Shown: in pieces, positions 14,569 through 18,091 of the stretch
Layout of the letters: every line of letters begins with the position of its first letter
How positions within the stretch are numbered: position 1 is the first letter of the stretch
The notes under the pieces: model-generated
Told to the model about the DNA's origin: nothing
What the model saw: only the letters and a program-made list of their open reading frames with translations
The model's database searches: none
Assembly (NCBI GenBank): GCA_964648215.1
Contig: CAZYMF010000092.1
Location: 1-18,091 of the forward strand
Direction of reading: 5' to 3'
Origin: CAZYMF01 sp964648215
Lineage (GTDB): Bacteria > Desulfobacterota > Binatia > HRBIN30 > JACQVA1
Length of the DNA stretch: 18,091 nt
Translations under genes and position numbers: made by a program

Positions 14569-15474
14569 ATGCGCAACCTGACGAGAATCCTCATCGGCAC
14601 CGACTTTTCCCCGGCGGCAGGGACCGCACTCCGCTCTGCGGTCGGGTTGGCCCGGCGCTACCGAGCGCGGATTCACCTGGTGACCGTGGTCAGCCCTCCA
14701 CCGGTCTACCGTCGTGCCCTGGCACCGCTTCCGGGCGGGCCCATGACGATCGAGAAGTTGGTCGAGGCTGCGGGCGCCCGCCTCGACGCTGTGGCCCAGT
14801 CGCCAGATCTGGCCGATCTCCACGTCGAGACCGAGGTCCGCGTCGGGACACCGTTTTCCGAGCTGATCCTGGCCGCCCGAGAGCGCGGCGACTCGTTGAT
14901 CGCGGTGGGAACCAGACCGCATGCACGGCTCGAGGAGACCTTCCTCGGCGGCACGGCGGAACGCGTCATGCGCAAGGCGCCCGTACCCGTGCTGGTGACT
15001 CGCACAGAGCTCGCGGCGACTCCTGGCTACATTCTGACCCCGATCGACTTCTCAGCCGCCTCCCGCAGCGCCGCCGAGGAAGCGCTGGCCCTGGCGCGTC
15101 GATGGGAGGCGCGGCTCGTCTTCCTGCACGTGATCGAGCCGATCGCGCAGACCTATCTCTGGCCGTTGGACCCGGGAGCCGTCGAGGTCTTCCCCGCCGA
15201 GCCTGCAGACCTTGAACGTGACTGGGACGAGTTTCTCCGGCCGTTGCCGCTGCAAGGCACCCGTCACGAGCATCGATCGCTCAAGGGTGATCCGGGCAGG
15301 GTGGTTCAACAGGTCGCCGACACGGAGGCGGCGGATCTCATCGTCATCGGTACCCACGGCCGCACCGGATTGGTGCACGCCTTGCTCGGCAGCATCGCCG
15401 AGCGGATCGTCCGAACAACCTCGAAACCGGTTCTGACCGTCCGGCCCCAGGCTCTGCCCTTCACCCTGCCCTAA
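14569..15474 (+). CDS. Tandem universal-stress-protein (UspA) domain protein
   Basis: A 301-residue cytoplasmic protein made of two UspA domains, at about 2-146 and 152-293. Each begins with the family strand and Asp (ILIGTDFSPAAGTAL; ILTPIDFSAASRSAA). The second has the full ATP-binding motif G-2x-G-9x-G-S: GTHGRTGLVHALLGS (Gly261, Gly264, Gly274, Ser275). In the first the corresponding GTRPHARLEETFLGGT has Pro117 in place of the second glycine, so nucleotide binding there is doubtful. Usp proteins act in survival under stress or energy limitation; the target is unknown. The start at 14569 (MRNLTRILIG) is set by the domain beginning; the ribosome-binding site is weak. No partner gene is evident. 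Confidence 0.92.
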   Translation: MRNLTRILIGTDFSPAAGTALRSAVGLARRYRARIHLVTVVSPPPVYRRALAPLPGGPMTIEKLVEAAGARLDAVAQSPDLADLHVETEVRVGTPFSELILAARERGDSLIAVGTRPHARLEETFLGGTAERVMRKAPVPVLVTRTELAATPGYILTPIDFSAASRSAAEEALALARRWEARLVFLHVIEPIAQTYLWPLDPGAVEVFPAEPADLERDWDEFLRPLPLQGTRHEHRSLKGDPGRVVQQVADTEAADLIVIGTHGRTGLVHALLGSIAERIVRTTSKPVLTVRPQALPFTLP

Positions 15475-15561
15475 AACCAATTCCGCGCATTCGAGCGGTA
15501 CTGCGCTCCGCTGCTTGTCTCAAGACTTTGTCTCGACCAGGCACACCCGAGACGACCGCGT

Positions 15562-15777
15562 TCACGCCTCCCCCTCGGGGCTCACATTCAGGTTCACCAG
15601 CGCGAAGAACAGCTCGTCGAGCGACGGGTAGCGAAAGGCCCGCGGTTGTCCCGGTGCCAAGTCGATCGGATCGACGCTCCAGCCCGACGTTTCGTCGCCG
15701 TACACCGGGAACACCTCCAAGCCGACCTTCATGAGCTGCGTATTGATCGGGGCTCCAGCGGCAATCGGATGACTCAT
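15562..15777 (-). CDS. 71-residue protein of unknown function under a sigma54-like promoter
   Basis: The product begins MSHPIAAGAPINTQLMKVGLEVFPVYGDE and ends PSLDELFFALVNLNVSPEGEA. It has no signal peptide, membrane segment or cysteine and is acidic with an amphipathic middle; I do not recognise it. The ATG at 15777 is supported by a strong Shine-Dalgarno (GGAAGGAGAA) six bases upstream; a longer frame to 15837 is less likely. A near-consensus sigma54 site lies about 50 bp upstream. It follows the sigma factor gene on the same strand after a 176-bp gap. That gap holds this promoter and no clear terminator. Downstream, 15475-15561 separates it from the convergent UspA-like gene; only weak repeats are visible there (GTCTCG/CGAGAC at 15530-15553). 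Confidence 0.7.
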   Translation of the reverse strand: MSHPIAAGAPINTQLMKVGLEVFPVYGDETSGWSVDPIDLAPGQPRAFRYPSLDELFFALVNLNVSPEGEA

Positions 15778-15825
15778 CCGGTTCTCCTTCCCGAGCGATC
15801 TTTCATTACGCTGCCCTTGTACGTG

Positions 15826-15841
15826 AGCAGAATGCATGCCA
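15826..15841 (-). promoter_or_regulatory. Candidate sigma54 promoter of the 71-residue gene
   Basis: The minus strand reads TGGCATGCATTCTGCT. Against TGGCAC-N5-TTGCT it matches nine of eleven fixed positions with exact spacing. The start point would be near 15816, which leaves a leader of about 40 bases carrying the strong ribosome-binding site. Confidence 0.6.
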
Positions 15842-15953
15842 GGTCCTACGCTGAGCCGTCCCTGCCAGGCGTGCCGTCTACAAAGCGTTCACCACTGTCA
15901 GGAATCGGCTCGCCGCCGGCCCCCAGGCCTCGCGAATGACGGCGGCCACCTGC

Positions 15954-17126
15954 CTATTGCAGAAGCACATCGAGCCCCTCGCGCTCACAAATCGTGCGCA
16001 TCTGTCGCAGAGCGCGGGCCTCGAGCTGGCGGATCCGCTCGCGACTGACGCCGAAGCGACTGCCGATCTCGTCCAGGGTTTCACCCCCATCCCCATCGAC
16101 ACCGAAGCGCAGACGCAAGATTGTGGCCTCGCGCTCGGGGAGCTCGTCGAGAGCCGCGGCCAGCCGCTTGGCGCGCTCCCGTTCGAAAGTGGTGCTCTCG
16201 GGCTGCCACTCGCGGGGCGCCGGCAAGGTGCTCTCCAGGGTTCGCTCCTCATCGCCAGCGACGGGTGATGCCAAGGAGATGCAGGGCATACCGCTGGTCA
16301 TTGCCGCCACCCGGGCCGGCCCGATATCCTCGTTGGCCGCCAGCCGTTGCCGTTCTGCCTCCTGGTCATCGGTACCCGTCAGTCTCCCGAGCTTGCGGCG
16401 CAGCTGGTTCCAATGCACCGGGGTCCGGATCAACGCCCCTTGGCAATCACTGGCACGCGCGATCTGCTGCCAGATCCACCACACGGCGTAGGTGCTGAAC
16501 TTGATGCTACGATCCGGATCGAATTTCTCTATGGCCCGCAGCAAACCGATCGTACCCTCCTGAACGAGATCGAGAAAAGACAGCGTCGGGTGTCGGTAGC
16601 GCCGCGCGATCACAATGACGAGACGAACGTTGGCCACCACCATCCGGTCGCGAACGACACGATAGTCGAGCAAGGCGGCTTCCAGCCTGGCCACGAACGC
16701 GGCGACACGGCGCCGCTCCGTGGTTGACGCCACCGAGCGTGCCTGCCTACGCGCCTCTCGCAGGACCAACAGCGCCTCGCGCTCGCGAAACTCCTCTTCC
16801 GGATGAATCAGCCCGCGACGGATTGGACCGAGTGCGGTGTGCACCAGTCGCCGCTGCCCTCGCAGCAACCGGGCGATCGCCAATCGTCGCACGACCACCT
16901 CTCGCGCCAGATGCTTCTCGGCTTCGACATCCAAGCGCGCGGTCGAGGCCACATCCGTGAAGAATGCCCCGGCGATATCGGCGCCGGGGTCGTCATCGCT
17001 GCCGTCATCCTCATCCCCTGCCGTCGTTGATGACGCCTCTCCAGCGTCGATCTCTTGGTTGTCCGGATCAACGACCGGATCAAATTCGGAGGAAAACGCA
17101 GGACTCTCACCGTGGTCTGTCAGCAT
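15954..17126 (-). CDS. RNA polymerase sigma70-family factor with atypical region 2.4
   Basis: A 390-residue sigma factor of the RpoD/RpoS/SigA type. Residues 1-52 are very acidic (DEDDGSDDDPGAD). Region 1.2-like sequence is at about 54-78. Region 2 shows NVRLVIVIARRYRHPTLSFLDLVQEG (166-191) and IEKFDPDRSIKFSTYAVWWIWQQIARA (199-225). Region 3 is about 228-290. Region 4 is LDELPEREATILRLRFGVDG followed by LDEIGSRFGVSRERIRQLEARALRQMR (327-377), the -35-binding helix-turn-helix. In region 2.4 the usual WWIRQAIT reads WWIWQQIA, so residues near the -10 contact surface differ. A variable stretch of about 80 residues separates regions 1.2 and 2, shorter than in E. coli RpoD, so it is probably not the housekeeping factor. 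The ATG has AAGGTGG upstream. It has its own sigma54-like promoter. Confidence 0.93.
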   Translation of the reverse strand: MLTDHGESPAFSSEFDPVVDPDNQEIDAGEASSTTAGDEDDGSDDDPGADIAGAFFTDVASTARLDVEAEKHLAREVVVRRLAIARLLRGQRRLVHTALGPIRRGLIHPEEEFREREALLVLREARRQARSVASTTERRRVAAFVARLEAALLDYRVVRDRMVVANVRLVIVIARRYRHPTLSFLDLVQEGTIGLLRAIEKFDPDRSIKFSTYAVWWIWQQIARASDCQGALIRTPVHWNQLRRKLGRLTGTDDQEAERQRLAANEDIGPARVAAMTSGMPCISLASPVAGDEERTLESTLPAPREWQPESTTFERERAKRLAAALDELPEREATILRLRFGVDGDGGETLDEIGSRFGVSRERIRQLEARALRQMRTICEREGLDVLLQ

Positions 17127-17169
17127 ACGCCCACCTTACGACCGGAACTGCGACGCCATGACATCGGTC

Positions 17170-17185
17170 AGCACTCTATGTGCCA
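17170..17185 (-). promoter_or_regulatory. Candidate sigma54 promoter of the sigma70-family gene
   Basis: The minus strand reads TGGCACATAGAGTGCT. It matches TGGCAC-N5-TTGCT at ten of eleven fixed positions with exact spacing. The expected start point near 17160 leaves a leader of about 33 bases to the ATG at 17126. This is the best of the four sites found. The -24 part is shared with an 11-bp palindrome, GTGCCAGGCAC, at 17180-17190, where another regulator could compete. The rest of the 212-bp divergent gap (17127-17338) shows no strong promoter for the plus-strand gene; a TTGCCT-N17-TAGAGC pair near 17278-17306 is weak. Confidence 0.65.
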
Positions 17186-17338
17186 GGCACCCCTGGCCCA
17201 CAGACCATGGGTCCCTTACCCTGGACGTGGTCCCTGTCTGTCTCGTCTCCGCAATCCTGGGATTCTTACGCCTGGTATTGCCTCGATTCTGACTGCGTCG
17301 TAGAGCGATGCGGCAGGTCGTATGATCGGACACGAGCC

Positions 17339-18091
17339 ATGAGCCTCTCCCTGGGCAAGCTACCGCCGCGGCTCCTGCGCGCCCTCATCCGTTTCACAGG
17401 CGCCAAGGACAGAGCCGTGCGCATAGGCCCCCGGTTCGGCGAGGATGCCGCCGTCATCGATATGGGAACGCACTATCTGGTCTTGAAGAGCGATCCCGTC
17501 ACCTTCACCAGCAAGGAGATCGGGTGGTACGCGGTGCACGTCAACGCCAATGACATCGCCGTCATGGGGGCTCGCCCGCGTTGGTTTCAGACCACTCTGA
17601 TCGTACCGCCGGGAACAACCGCGGCCACCGTCAGGGCGATCATCCGGGATGTGGACCGAGCTGCTCGGGCGCTGCGGATCTCCGTCACCGGCGGCCACAC
17701 GGAAGTGTCATCGGCCGTCAAGCAGCCCATCCTCGCCGGCGACATGCAGGGGCTCGTGAGACCGACCGAGCTCGTGACCTCGGCCGGCGCACGCCCCGGG
17801 GACGTCCTGATCCTGACCAAGAGCGCGGGCATCGAGGGCACCTCCATCCTGGCCCGCGAGCGTTCCGCCATCGCACGCCGCGTGCTCGGAAGGCGCGGGC
17901 AGGCGCTCGCCGCTCGGTTCCATCATCGACCCGGCATCTCGGTGGTCGGCGAGGCGCTGCTGACAGCTCGCGCCGGTGCCACGGCCATGCATGATCCCAC
18001 CGAGGGCGGCATTGCCACCGGCTTGATCGAGCTGGCTTCGGCGTCGGGCTGCCGTCTCCTCGTCGATCTCGACCAGATTCCCGTGCACCCG
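17339..18091 (+). CDS. HypE/AIR-synthase-related protein (PurM/SelD fold), 5' part
   Basis: The first 251 residues of an ATP-binding PurM-like protein that continues past the right edge. It begins MSLSLGKLPPRLLRALI. Then come GEDAAVIDMG (34-43), the SDPVTF segment (51-56), HVNANDIAVMGARPRWF (67-83, the conserved NDxxxMGA-P motif), VTGGHTEV (116-123) and GARPGDVLILTKSAGIEGTSILA (150-172). Further on is HDPTEGGIATGL (218-229), a signature of HypE, ThiL and SelD relatives. No hydrogenase genes are in the window, so a hydrogenase role is not shown; stand-alone homologues of this kind are common and their substrate is mostly unknown. The ATG at 17339 matches the usual family start, but its ribosome-binding site is weak. 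It is divergent from the sigma factor gene. Confidence 0.88.
   Translation, partial: MSLSLGKLPPRLLRALIRFTGAKDRAVRIGPRFGEDAAVIDMGTHYLVLKSDPVTFTSKEIGWYAVHVNANDIAVMGARPRWFQTTLIVPPGTTAATVRAIIRDVDRAARALRISVTGGHTEVSSAVKQPILAGDMQGLVRPTELVTSAGARPGDVLILTKSAGIEGTSILARERSAIARRVLGRRGQALAARFHHRPGISVVGEALLTARAGATAMHDPTEGGIATGLIELASASGCRLLVDLDQIPVHP

Noticed and set aside
1..18091. CRISPR arrays, tRNA or rRNA genes, insertion sequences, attachment sites
   Set aside because: No regularly spaced repeats, tRNA-like folds, transposase motifs or terminal inverted repeats were seen on reading both strands.

Overview
The window is high-GC DNA from a Gram-negative bacterium. It shows a lipoprotein export component, an outer-membrane beta-barrel, and enhancer-dependent sigma54 machinery. 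About 70% of it is part of an exopolysaccharide (EPS) locus of the kind that accompanies the exosortase XrtA/PEP-CTERM protein-sorting system. Family resemblance points to a proteobacterium in the broad sense (including Desulfobacterota/Binatota/Myxococcota-like lineages). The sequence alone does not fix the genus.

Left part (1-9140, minus strand, read right to left): Crp/Fnr-type regulator, ExeA-like AAA ATPase, polyprenyl-phosphate sugar transferase (GTGA overlap with the ATPase), then a 190-bp gap with regulatory structure. After the gap come the Wza-type export lipoprotein, Wzz-type chain-length protein, tyrosine autokinase, polysaccharide deacetylase (ATGA overlap with the kinase), outer-membrane beta-barrel and wecB, which is cut by the window edge. 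Together these genes would start the lipid-linked repeat unit, make a sugar precursor, control chain length by tyrosine phosphorylation, modify the polymer and export it. Exosortase, PEP-CTERM proteins and most glycosyltransferases are not in the window and presumably lie to the left.

Centre (9513-12978, plus strand): the prsK/prsR two-component system, with PrsR a sigma54 enhancer-binding protein. It is divergent from the Crp-like gene.

Right part (12975-18091): a probable toxin-antitoxin-like pair (DUF4258-like protein plus YgiT-type zinc finger, minus strand); an 85-aa protein with one membrane segment; a tandem-UspA protein (plus); an unrecognised 71-aa protein; a sigma70-family factor with an altered -10 recognition helix (both minus); and the start of a HypE/AIR-synthase-like protein (plus).

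The most interesting pattern is regulatory. Sites with sigma54 -24/-12 architecture lie just upstream of four minus-strand genes: the Crp-like regulator, the export lipoprotein, the atypical sigma factor and the 71-aa protein. The last two are near consensus. This suggests a PrsR/sigma54 regulon that extends from the EPS genes to a second-tier sigma factor and an unknown small protein. In addition, the export-gene leader holds a 14-codon upstream ORF that completely contains an 11-bp RNA hairpin.
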